DNA from: Microcaldota archaeon
GTDB taxonomy: Archaea; Micrarchaeota; Micrarchaeia; Micrarchaeales; Micrarchaeaceae
DNA: 12,331 nt
Assembly (NCBI GenBank): GCA_021827955.1
Contig: JAKATY010000070.1
Span: forward strand, 1 to 12,331
Direction: 5' to 3'
Below, one piece after another: positions 7,000 to 12,331 of this stretch; position 1 is the first letter of the stretch; every line of letters begins with the position of its first letter. Under the pieces are notes generated by a model. The model made no database searches, was not told where the DNA came from, and was given only the letters and a program-made list of their open reading frames with translations. The position numbers were made by a program, and so were the translations under genes.

Positions 7000-8925
7000 A
7001 TGATCAAGTTCAATACGACTAATGATATCAAAGTTCCTGAGAAGCTGATAGACCAGGTAATAGGCCAGAGCTATGCAGTCAAAATAATAAAAAAAGCGGC
7101 GGTGCAGCACAGGAACGTATTGCTTATAGGGGAGCCAGGAATAGGAAAAACAATGCTTGCGCAGGCGATGGCTGAGCTGCTTCCTGCTACCGACCTTGAA
7201 GACGTCCTTGTGTACAAGAACCCCAACGATGAGAACATGCCGCTTGTCAAGACGGTGAAGACCTATCCCAACAATGCGGAAAAAAGCGCTAACATGGAGG
7301 GGCAGGGAAGAATTATACTGCAGAGAGAGAGGATGAAGAACAGGATGTCCATATCAAAGGGAGGATCGATCATATCTCCGATTGTGATAATACTGGTAAT
7401 CGCACTATTTGCTTTGTCGCTTAGCGGATTGATAAAAGGCTATGAAATTGTGGTGCTTGCCGCACTTATACTCGGGATTTTCATTTTTGGCGCTATGGCG
7501 CTGTTTGTGGGAGGCTTTACAAGAAGGATGGGGCTGCCTAGCGCTTTTGACAATAACGAACCAAAGCTCATCGTTGACAACACAGGTCTTGGCCATGCTC
7601 CTTTCGTTGACGCGACGGGCAACAAAGCGGGCGCGCTGTTCGGAGATGTGAGACATGATCCGCTGCAGTCCGGAGGACTTGGCACCCCTGCGCATTTGAG
7701 AGTGGAGAGCGGAGCTGTTCACAAAGCGAACAAAGGAGTACTATACATAGACGAGGTATCTAGCCTAGATCCCAGATCGCAGCAAGAGCTGCTTACAGCC
7801 ATGCAGGAAAAGAAGTACCCCATAACAGGACAAAGCGAGATGAGCTCAGGAGCACTTGTAAAAACAGAGCCGGTGCCGAGCGATTTCATACTCGTTGCGG
7901 CAGGCAACCTGCAAGATATACAGAACATGCATCCTGCCCTAAGATCAAGGATAAGGGGCTATGGATATGAAATCTATATGGATTCCACGATACCAGATAC
8001 AGAAGCCAACAGGAACGAATTTATAAGGTTTATAGCCCAGGAGGTCAAAAAAGACGGAAGGATTCCGCCTTTCGACAAGGATGCGGCTTATGCGATCATA
8101 GAAGAGGCAAAAAGGCGCTCTGGCAGAAAGAACAGGCTTACGCTAGTGTTTAGGGATCTTGGCGGGCTTATCAGGGCCGCAGGAGACCTTGCAATAGAGA
8201 AGAACAAGAAAATAGTGACAAAGGAGGAGGTACTTGGGGCGCTCGGCCTTTCAAGATCCATAGAATCTCAGATTGTTTCACGGGAACTTGAGTACAGGAA
8301 GGACTACCAGGTGTTCAGCAACAAGGGCTTCCAGGTCGGAAAGGTCAACGGCCTTGCTGTAATCGGCTCCAGCGTGACCCTTTCTTCTGGTATGGTAATG
8401 CCGATAGTGGCTGAGGTTACTCCGGCAAGCTCCAGGGCCGAAGGCAAATTTATACCGACAGGCAAGTTGGGCAAGATAGCGAGCGAAGCGGTAAAAAACG
8501 TAAGTGCGGTGATAAAGAAGCATATGGAGAGGGACATTGCAGGCTATGACATACATGTGCAGTTCCTGCAGACTTACGAGGGGATAGAAGGAGACAGCGC
8601 CAGTATAAGCGTGGCGATAAGTGTGATCTCTGCGATGGAAGGCGTGCCAGTAGACCAATCAGTAGCGATGACGGGTTCTATGTCAGTTAGGGGTGAGGTG
8701 CTGCCTGTAGGCGGCGTAACGGCAAAAGTTGAAGCGGCCATAGATGCCGGCATGAAAAGGGTAATAGTGCCAAAAAGCAACCTGCATGACATAGTCATAA
8801 GTAAGGAAAGAATGAAGAGGATCAGGATAATACCCGTAAGCACGCTTGCAGAAGTGATAAAATATTCTCTGAAGGAAGGCAAGAAGAGAGACGAAATAAT
8901 CAAGAGACTTAAGGGTGCCGCGTGA
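7000..8925 (+). CDS. lonB: Archaeal membrane-anchored Lon protease (LonB type)
   Basis: A 641-residue protein of normal length for archaeal LonB, the ATP-dependent membrane protease that degrades misfolded and regulatory proteins. Walker A is GEPGIGKT at residues 44-51. Two TM helices are inserted in the AAA+ domain at about 126-145 and 148-171, the hallmark of LonB. Walker B ends in D251-E252 (GVLYIDEV). An arginine-bearing LRSRIRGYG segment follows as sensor/arginine-finger region. The C-terminal protease domain carries the Ser-Lys dyad: S533 in GDSAS and K576 in GGVTAKVEA, 43 residues apart as in other Lon enzymes. All key residues are present, so it should be active. It has its own promoter upstream; top6A follows after 68 nt and may be co-transcribed. 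Identification is secure. Confidence 0.97.
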   Translation: MIKFNTTNDIKVPEKLIDQVIGQSYAVKIIKKAAVQHRNVLLIGEPGIGKTMLAQAMAELLPATDLEDVLVYKNPNDENMPLVKTVKTYPNNAEKSANMEGQGRIILQRERMKNRMSISKGGSIISPIVIILVIALFALSLSGLIKGYEIVVLAALILGIFIFGAMALFVGGFTRRMGLPSAFDNNEPKLIVDNTGLGHAPFVDATGNKAGALFGDVRHDPLQSGGLGTPAHLRVESGAVHKANKGVLYIDEVSSLDPRSQQELLTAMQEKKYPITGQSEMSSGALVKTEPVPSDFILVAAGNLQDIQNMHPALRSRIRGYGYEIYMDSTIPDTEANRNEFIRFIAQEVKKDGRIPPFDKDAAYAIIEEAKRRSGRKNRLTLVFRDLGGLIRAAGDLAIEKNKKIVTKEEVLGALGLSRSIESQIVSRELEYRKDYQVFSNKGFQVGKVNGLAVIGSSVTLSSGMVMPIVAEVTPASSRAEGKFIPTGKLGKIASEAVKNVSAVIKKHMERDIAGYDIHVQFLQTYEGIEGDSASISVAISVISAMEGVPVDQSVAMTGSMSVRGEVLPVGGVTAKVEAAIDAGMKRVIVPKSNLHDIVISKERMKRIRIIPVSTLAEVIKYSLKEGKKRDEIIKRLKGAA

Positions 8926-8993
8926 TTTTGGACGTGGTGCTTAAATTTGGAAAAGGGCAAGGCCTCTTTGCTTGAATCTACAGGGCGATCAGA

Positions 8994-10094
8994 ATGGAAA
9001 ACGACAAGAATGTAAGCAAAATGCTAGAGGAGTTTGGCAAGGATATAACAGCGCAGATAAAAAAAGGCAAAAATCCTTCTTTTGAGACAGCATCAAGGAC
9101 AAGGTCCAACATAACCTATGACGAGAAAGAGGGGTTCTTAAAGCTCGGCAACGCTACCGAGGAGAGGAACTTCATAAACGTCGCACAGACGAAAAGGTTC
9201 ATGCAAACGATTGCAATTGCAGGAAAATGCCACAAATTCATAAATGAGAACCTGCACACTTCGATAAGAGGGCTTTTCTACCAGCTTAAGTACTCGCTTG
9301 GAGAGGACATAGACGAGAATATATTCAATGAGCAGAGCGAGTCAAACCCTTTGATAGAGGATCTCGAAGCGGCGCTAGGAATCAGGAGAGAAGGCCTGCA
9401 TCTTAATGCGAACAGGAAAGGGGTGCTTGTAGGAAACATGAAAGTAGTGGATACGTTCGAGAAAGAGAAGCTAGAGATAAATGCAAGCAAAATGGGAAGA
9501 AGCGGCTGGAGCATACCTAGCGACGTGGACAACGACATAGAGTTTGTTGACATAAAGGCAAAGTATGTGATAGTTGTAGAGAAAGACGCATTGTGGCAGA
9601 GGCTCAACGAAGATGGTTTTTGGAGGAAGGAGAACGCCATACTAATCTCTCCGCAGGGCCAGGCATCAAGAGGCACAAGGCGAATGCTGAGGAAGCTTGC
9701 TGACGAGGGATTACCTGTCTATGTATTCAACGACTGCGATGCATGGGGATGGTACATATACTGGACAATAAAGACAGGGAGTATGAATCTTGCATATATA
9801 GGCAAGGATATTGCCACTCCGGAAGCGAGATTCATAGGAGTCACGATGTCTGACCTTGAAAAATATGATTTCCTGCAGAACATGACCATGAAGGCAAATG
9901 ACGTTGACATAAAGAGGGCACAGGAGATGATGTCGTATCCGTGGATAAGCAGGCACAAGGAATGGGTGGAAGAACTAAAGAAAGTCATAAAAACGAGGAA
10001 AAAGCTGGAGCAGGACACGTTGCAGGGCCCGAGGCTTACCTTTGTGGACGATTACATAAAGGATAAGATAAAGAGCAAGGAGTTCCTTCCGTGA
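8994..10094 (+). CDS. top6A: DNA topoisomerase VI subunit A (Spo11-like)
   Basis: A 366-residue protein of typical Top6A length, the DNA-cleaving subunit of the type IIB topoisomerase that relaxes supercoils and unlinks chromosomes. The winged-helix 5Y-CAP domain contains the catalytic tyrosine, read as Y96 in the TSIRGLFYQLK motif. The Toprim domain supplies the metal-binding acids E196 (VIVVEKDA) and D247/D249 (FNDCDAWGWY). The motif around the tyrosine has R92-G93, whereas Spo11/Top6A proteins usually have Arg followed by an acidic residue. ATG 8994 has only a weak GGGCGATC-like ribosome site. The B subunit gene (GHKL ATPase), often adjacent in archaea, is not in this window on either side. 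An AT-rich TTAAATTT at 8941-8948 lies too far upstream to be convincing as its promoter. Confidence 0.95.
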   Translation: MENDKNVSKMLEEFGKDITAQIKKGKNPSFETASRTRSNITYDEKEGFLKLGNATEERNFINVAQTKRFMQTIAIAGKCHKFINENLHTSIRGLFYQLKYSLGEDIDENIFNEQSESNPLIEDLEAALGIRREGLHLNANRKGVLVGNMKVVDTFEKEKLEINASKMGRSGWSIPSDVDNDIEFVDIKAKYVIVVEKDALWQRLNEDGFWRKENAILISPQGQASRGTRRMLRKLADEGLPVYVFNDCDAWGWYIYWTIKTGSMNLAYIGKDIATPEARFIGVTMSDLEKYDFLQNMTMKANDVDIKRAQEMMSYPWISRHKEWVEELKKVIKTRKKLEQDTLQGPRLTFVDDYIKDKIKSKEFLP

Positions 10095-10134
10095 TATAAA
10101 ACCCGCTAAAGCAAAGCCGAACCTATTGCATTTG

Positions 10135-10548
10135 TTATACAACGTTTATTATCATGCGCTTTTTGACTGCATTTATGACATGGCCATAATCAAGGTAGTG
10201 CATGATCGCAGTAAGGGACATGGTATAGGTGCCTTTGTCGGTGCTTAATCCGCCATATACCTCGACTTTTATTTCCTTCTCCTCTTTCGGTTTCATGTTG
10301 CCTACGCGTATTTCCTTCTGTTTCGACAGGCCCATTTCATCGAAACCGAGCTGCGAAGGGGTTTCTATTACTACAGAAGTAAGTACAGCTTCAGATGTGA
10401 GGTTTGCAAGCTTTATAAAAAGCGTTGCCGAGCTTTTCTTATTGGATTCTATATGATAAGGGACAAGCTCGGTGGCAATCCTGTAGGGAGGATTTTTCAT
10501 AAGCTCCGCGCCTACATCCCTTTTCCCAAAAATATTGAATATTGACAT
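10135..10548 (-). CDS. Small beta-rich (Ig-like?) hypothetical protein
   Basis: A 137-residue protein read from ATG at 10548, with a GTGAT element just upstream (about 10551-10555) and a TATA box about 40 nt upstream. It has no signal peptide, TM helix or cysteine pattern. After an N-terminal FNIFGK segment, the sequence alternates hydrophobic and polar residues with turn residues in a way typical of a beta-sandwich. Phrases such as LFIKLANLTSEA, IRVGNMKPKEEKEIKVEV and GTYTMSLTAI resemble CARDB/Ig-like or arrestin-like folds, where a thematic 'norm of bulk plus increments' pattern is common. No catalytic residues are evident. I do not recognise a named family. It converges with top6A across a 40-nt gap without a clear oligo-T terminator. 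Confidence 0.75.
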   Translation of the reverse strand: MSIFNIFGKRDVGAELMKNPPYRIATELVPYHIESNKKSSATLFIKLANLTSEAVLTSVVIETPSQLGFDEMGLSKQKEIRVGNMKPKEEKEIKVEVYGGLSTDKGTYTMSLTAIMHYLDYGHVINAVKKRMIINVV

Positions 10549-10579
10549 ACAATCACATTTTCTAACTTAATATGCAAGG

Positions 10580-10594
10580 ATTTAAAATTTATAG
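10580..10594 (-). promoter_or_regulatory. TATA-box promoter of the minus-strand 137-aa gene
   Basis: Read on the minus strand this is CTATAAATTTTAAA, a good archaeal TATA box centred near 10588. Transcription should start around 10560-10565, leaving a leader of about 12-17 nt before ATG 10548 that includes the GTGAT ribosome-site-like element. Confidence 0.6.
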
Positions 10595-10600
10595 CTTTTG

Positions 10601-10640
10601 CACGCTCCAACATCACGCTCAAATGCACAGCTATAGTGCA
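10601..10640. repeat. Direct repeat CACGCTC x2 and inverted repeat TGCAC/GTGCA between divergent promoters
   Basis: CACGCTC occurs at 10601-10607 and 10614-10620 (13 nt start to start). TGCAC at 10624-10628 and GTGCA at 10636-10640 form an inverted repeat with a 7-nt spacer around CTATA. All lie between the two facing-away TATA boxes, where an operator shared by both genes would sit. Short repeats like these can arise by chance, so the regulatory reading is tentative. Confidence 0.35.
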
Positions 10641-10661
10641 ACATAATGATCTATGGACATA

Positions 10662-10673
10662 TTTATATTTTTA
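10662..10673 (+). promoter_or_regulatory. TATA-box promoter of the plus-strand 142-aa gene
   Basis: TTTATATTTTTA centred near 10667 predicts transcription start at about 10691-10695. The leader before ATG 10701 would be 6-10 nt, or the message would be leaderless if GTG 10695 is the start. Confidence 0.6.
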
Positions 10674-10700
10674 TTTATGCCAATATAGAAGCGGGTGTCC

Positions 10701-11129
10701 ATGCCAATAAAATACAATTTAACATGGGCAGATACGCTTTCAAATAAAATACACCGGGTTTCACAGAAAGACGCTCAAACACTGGATGAAGAGGACAAGA
10801 AACTTACAAGGATAGGCACGATAATAGCGTCATTTGCTTCCTCCCACTCATGGCAAACATACAAGGCTATGAAGGAGAACCATAAATCGCTGAGCGCGCC
10901 GGAGGTTAAAGAGGAATTTCTGAAAGCCTCAAACGAAGGTTGGAAGAGCATATCCTACACAGACATAAATGAAATAGTAAAAGAGAAGGAGCTCGAACAA
11001 GCTTTTGACTCATGGCTCTTCTTCAACGTGGACAAAAAAGAGCACAAGGATTACAAGGAAGCATGGGAAACGCTGAAGCAGTATTTCGGCGAAGACTGCG
11101 ACGATGCAGCTTCAAGCAATGAAAGGTAA
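10701..11129 (+). CDS. Small helical acidic/basic hypothetical protein
   Basis: A 142-residue protein from ATG 10701, preceded by GGGTG at 10693-10697; GTG 10695, two codons earlier, is an alternative. It is soluble, with no signal or TM segment. Composition is highly charged and rich in Lys, Glu, Asp and Trp, with predicted helices through most of the length and an acidic/Ser-rich tail (GEDCDDAASSNER). I see no zinc sites, P-loop or nucleic-acid-binding motif. I do not recognise a family. It diverges from the 137-aa gene and converges with the RNHCP gene, leaving only 9 nt between the stops. A real gene is likely because it has its own promoter and neighbours abut it without overlap. Confidence 0.72.
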   Translation: MPIKYNLTWADTLSNKIHRVSQKDAQTLDEEDKKLTRIGTIIASFASSHSWQTYKAMKENHKSLSAPEVKEEFLKASNEGWKSISYTDINEIVKEKELEQAFDSWLFFNVDKKEHKDYKEAWETLKQYFGEDCDDAASSNER

Positions 11130-11138
11130 AGTCGGAAG

Positions 11139-11498
11139 TCAACGCCTGCTTATACGTATCGGCTTTGTGGCTAATTCTACAAGGAGCTCTTTGTTGTCGT
11201 TTTCGCTTGCTGTAACCTGTTTCTCTTCTCCGCACTTCTGGCATTTATAAAATATTTTGTACTGCCCTCTCTTGTACTCTGCTGCAACAGGCTTCATCGG
11301 ACCTTTGCACTCTGATAGCCTGTCTCCAGGATTTATATCGACATGCTTGCTCCAAAGGCAGTAAGGGCAGTGGTCTGTATAGCCGTTGCCTTCTACGTAA
11401 AAGCCGCAGTGATCACACACAAAGTTGTCTACCTTCTTTCGGAACCTGCCGTGTTGAAATACGTTCTCTTGCAATATAACACCGATTTGCAAGCTCAT
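11139..11498 (-). CDS. RNHCP-domain zinc-binding protein
   Basis: If it starts at ATG 11498 it has 119 residues. The core (about 24-92) is an RNHCP domain: CDHC at 28-31, HCPYCLWSKHVD at 43-54, GDR at 58-60, then C64 in the ECKGPM motif and CQKC at 86-89. The cysteines give two probable zinc-binding sites. The family is small and its molecular role is unclear; the ribbon architecture suggests nucleic-acid or ribosome association, which is inference. The canonical Arg-Asn before HCP is replaced here by Thr-Asp. ATG 11498 lies only 11 nt beyond the tRNA 3' end. TTG 11474, with GGTG at 11480-11483 upstream, is a credible alternative that would give 111 residues starting nearer the conserved domain. 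The frame is open further upstream through the tRNA, but that extension is not coding. Confidence 0.85.
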   Translation of the reverse strand: MSLQIGVILQENVFQHGRFRKKVDNFVCDHCGFYVEGNGYTDHCPYCLWSKHVDINPGDRLSECKGPMKPVAAEYKRGQYKIFYKCQKCGEEKQVTASENDNKELLVELATKPIRISRR

Positions 11499-11509
11499 GC
11501 CAAGAATAT

Positions 11510-11613
11510 TGGTGGACTCCGCGGGATTTTCATGCTTTTGCGTATCGAAAAGCTTTTTGAACCCGCAACCTCCTGCATGCCATGCAGGCGCGCTACCGTT
11601 GCGCCAGGAGCCC
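11510..11613 (-). tRNA. tRNA-Ala(GGC) with a T-loop intron and encoded CCA
   Basis: Read 11613 to 11510. Acceptor stem GGGCTCC (11613-11607) pairs with GGAGTCC (11520-11514), including the G3:U70 wobble that identifies tRNA-Ala. T8-G9 follow, then D-stem GCGC/GCGC with loop AACGGTA (G18-G19 present). Anticodon stem CCTGC/GCAGG encloses loop ATGGCAT, giving anticodon GGC at 11581-11579, with T33 and A37. The variable region is AGGTT (A15-T48 Levitt pair possible). T-stem GCGGG (11566-11562) pairs with CCCGC (11525-11521). Discriminator A is 11513 and CCA is encoded at 11512-11510. The T-loop region is 36 nt instead of 7; removing a 29-nt intron leaves TTCAAAT, a canonical T-loop. The spliced tRNA is 75 nt with CCA. 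Every arm pairs perfectly, so the call does not depend on a model score. Confidence 0.95.
11527..11555 (-). other. 29-nt tRNA intron at position 59/60 with bulge-helix-bulge
   Basis: In the precursor, T-loop nucleotides TTCA (54-57) pair perfectly with TGAA near the intron 3' end, giving the 4-bp central helix of an archaeal bulge-helix-bulge. The 5' bulge is AAA and the 3' bulge is AAT. Cutting each after its second base yields exactly TTCAAA + T, a normal 7-nt T-loop. The intron also forms an inner GCTTTT/AAAAGC 6-bp helix, separated from the 5' bulge by one A-A mismatch, so the motif is slightly relaxed. Archaeal tRNA endonuclease is the expected processing enzyme. Non-anticodon sites such as 59/60 require a broad-specificity endonuclease type, known in Crenarchaeota and in ARMAN-type archaea. 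Confidence 0.9.
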
Positions 11614-11627
11614 ACTTGTAAGCGTAT

Positions 11628-11641
11628 AAGCATATATCTAA
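11628..11641 (-). promoter_or_regulatory. TATA-box promoter of the tRNA-Ala gene
   Basis: On the minus strand TTAGATATAT (11641-11632) is centred about 23 nt upstream of the tRNA 5' nucleotide at 11613. Transcription would start at or within a few bases of the mature 5' end. Confidence 0.5.
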
Positions 11642-11690
11642 TGCATGCAATTGATCGAAGCCAAACTGCAGAGATCATTTGGAAAGAATG

Positions 11691-11709
11691 CTTTTACTGC
11701 AGGTAAAAG
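11691..11709 (-). repeat. Perfect 7-bp hairpin just downstream of the LSm gene
   Basis: CTTTTAC and GTAAAAG (11691-11697 and 11703-11709) form a perfect inverted repeat with a 5-nt loop. It begins 5 nt past the LSm stop codon (11715-11717) on the minus strand. It may protect the LSm mRNA 3' end or help separate it from the tRNA gene. The following minus-strand sequence has only a short CTTTCC pyrimidine run, so it is not a clear oligo-T terminator. Confidence 0.4.
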
Positions 11710-11714
11710 AGCAA

Positions 11715-11939
11715 TCATACAGGCGAGATAAAAAGTATGTTTCCTCCGCGCAGCAAGATCGTGCCGAGTTTTGCCTTCAATTCGCTTCCGTCAAGCTCTT
11801 CGGCATTGTCCATAACTATATTCATATGTATGTCGAAAGAGACCATCTGCCCGCGTATGTCTATTCCGTTTTTAAGGCGGATTAGTATTTTCTGCCCTAT
11901 CATCTTGTTCAGCAGATCGAAAGGCCTTTCCTGTTGCAT
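11715..11939 (-). CDS. Archaeal Sm-like protein (LSm/SmAP)
   Basis: A 74-residue protein, the normal SmAP length. It forms heptameric RNA-binding rings with a role in RNA metabolism and tRNA/snoRNA binding. The N-terminal helix (about 6-14) precedes an Sm1 motif ending in SFDIHMNIVM (34-43), with H38 and N40 in the U-binding pocket region. The Sm2 motif is ILLRGGNILFIS (61-72), with R64-G65-G66-N67. ATG 11939 has a strong GGTGA ribosome site 4 nt upstream. It follows rpoA2 after 72 nt and has its own probable promoter. The large-subunit protein L37e gene, which often accompanies archaeal LSm genes, is absent; a tRNA gene lies downstream instead. Identification is secure. Confidence 0.95.
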   Translation of the reverse strand: MQQERPFDLLNKMIGQKILIRLKNGIDIRGQMVSFDIHMNIVMDNAEELDGSELKAKLGTILLRGGNILFISPV

Positions 11940-11943
11940 TTAT

Positions 11944-11948
11944 TCACC
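11944..11948 (-). promoter_or_regulatory. Shine-Dalgarno GGTGA of the LSm gene
   Basis: On the minus strand GGTGA ends 4 nt before ATG 11939 and fixes that start. It is one of only two strong ribosome sites in the window; most other starts are leaderless or coupled. Confidence 0.75.
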
Positions 11949-11975
11949 AAACAAACGATATAATCTTTTACTGAT

Positions 11976-11989
11976 ATGTTTTTATTTAT
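11976..11989 (-). promoter_or_regulatory. Probable TATA-box promoter of the LSm gene
   Basis: On the minus strand AATAAATAAAAACA gives a TATA-like element centred near 11983. Transcription would start around 11957-11960, leaving a leader of about 20 nt that includes the ribosome site. A second candidate, GATTATATC at about 11958-11966, is too close to the ATG to leave room for that site. Confidence 0.45.
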
Positions 11990-12006
11990 TTGCAATTTCT
12001 TTGCAA
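11990..12006. repeat. Two TTGCAA palindromes one helical turn apart, upstream of the LSm promoter
   Basis: TTGCAA at 11990-11995 and again at 12001-12006, 11 bp start to start, directly upstream of the LSm TATA element and before the rpoA2 stop. Two identical palindromes on one DNA face are the usual form of an operator for a dimeric regulator, but the elements are short. Confidence 0.35.
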
Positions 12007-12011
12007 GTCAA

Positions 12012-12331
12012 TTATTTCTTGCCCCCTTTGGCCTTTATCTTCTGCAGGTCCTCTTTCTTTACGGCGAGCTTAACGAACCCCGTGCCTACCGAGATCTGCT
12101 TTCCTATGAGTATGTTCTCCGCAACCCCTGAAAGTTTGTCTGCTTTGCCTTCTATGGCAGCATTCACGAAATGTTTAACTGTTTCTTCGAAAGCCGCCTT
12201 TGCAAAAACAGAGTCCTTCATGCCTGCGATGCCGTGCCTTCCGACTCCCTTTACCGTGCCGTAAAACGTCATCGCATCGGCAACGAGCGAAAGATGCCTG
12301 AAGCTCGTAGTAAAGCCTTCCTCCTTTATCG
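12012..12331 (-). CDS. rpoA2: DNA-directed RNA polymerase subunit A'' (C-terminal 105 residues)
   Basis: The frame is open to the right edge, so only the C-terminal 105 residues plus stop are visible. The sequence HLSLVADAMTFYGTVKGVGR, then HGIAG, a AKAAFEETVKHF helix, the GVAENILIGK motif and GTG...VKL follow the universal A''/beta' C-terminal block that closes the polymerase clamp base near the secondary channel. This matches the archaeal arrangement, where the largest subunit is split into A' and A''. An internal ATG at 12272 is not the start. After the domain the protein ends in a short Lys/Gly-rich tail. In many archaea rpl30e and nusA follow rpoA2; here LSm follows directly. Confidence 0.96.
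   Translation of the reverse strand, partial: IKEEGFTTSFRHLSLVADAMTFYGTVKGVGRHGIAGMKDSVFAKAAFEETVKHFVNAAIEGKADKLSGVAENILIGKQISVGTGFVKLAVKKEDLQKIKAKGGKK

Noticed and set aside
8926..8993. Separate promoter or small gene between lonB and top6A
   Set aside because: TTAAATTT at 8941-8948 is 46 nt or more from the start codon with no fitting leader signal, and no small open frame with a ribosome site is present.
11526..11561. Reading the long T-loop as a degraded tRNA pseudogene
   Set aside because: All stems, identity elements and CCA are intact, and the insertion has a bulge-helix-bulge that restores an exact 7-nt loop.
11499..11678. N-terminal extension of the RNHCP protein up to 11678
   Set aside because: The extension is the tRNA-Ala gene and its promoter read as codons; the domain family does not need it.
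11737..12264. 175-aa plus-strand open frame
   Set aside because: It lies antisense to LSm and rpoA2, both secure, and crosses their intergenic promoter; the Ser/Pro/Phe-rich composition is that of a shadow frame.
1..12331. CRISPR arrays, insertion sequences, integrases or att sites
   Set aside because: No regularly spaced repeats, transposase or recombinase motifs, or terminal inverted repeats were seen; the tRNA is not followed by a duplicated 3' end within the window.

Overview
This window is archaeal. It carries a membrane-anchored LonB protease, a topoisomerase VI A subunit, the C-terminus of the separate RNA polymerase A'' subunit, an archaeal Sm protein, TATA-box promoters with very short leaders, and a tRNA gene interrupted outside the anticodon loop. 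Codon use is rich in AGA/AGG and ATA. The compact layout, small hypothetical proteins and non-canonical tRNA intron fit a DPANN lineage, with Micrarchaeota (ARMAN-like) as my best guess. That phylum call is inference and would need a tree.

Positions 1-6899 (+ strand) form one tightly packed cluster of eight genes with overlapping or nearly touching ends, continuing off the left edge. In order it encodes: the C-terminal part of a polytopic membrane protein resembling CedA; a two-TM protein whose soluble part looks like the N-terminal domain of VirB4; a VirB4/CedB/HerA-type ATPase motor in a separate frame; a soluble coiled-coil protein; a two-TM protein with a large soluble domain; a 62-aa helical-hairpin membrane protein; a 93-aa three-TM protein; and a second, full-length HerA/VirB4-like ATPase. 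I read this as a type IV secretion-like or Ced-like DNA or macromolecule transfer apparatus. The unrecognised small proteins would be its lineage-specific parts, possibly including a VirB2/CedA1-like pilin. No relaxase is visible.

Positions 6900-10094 (+) hold lonB, behind its own TATA box and apparently leaderless, followed 68 nt later by top6A. No topoisomerase VI B gene is present here. A minus-strand beta-rich hypothetical protein (10135-10548) and a plus-strand helical hypothetical protein (10701-11129) diverge from a 152-nt intergenic region containing two promoters and small repeats. This is the longest gene-free stretch in the window.

Positions 11139-12331 are all on the minus strand. 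In transcription order they are the end of rpoA2, an LSm gene, a tRNA-Ala(GGC) gene, and an RNHCP zinc-domain protein starting a few bases after the tRNA. The tRNA contains a 29-nt intron in the T-loop (between positions 59 and 60) bounded by a bulge-helix-bulge structure. With the intron removed the cloverleaf is fully canonical, including the G3:U70 alanine identity pair and an encoded CCA.
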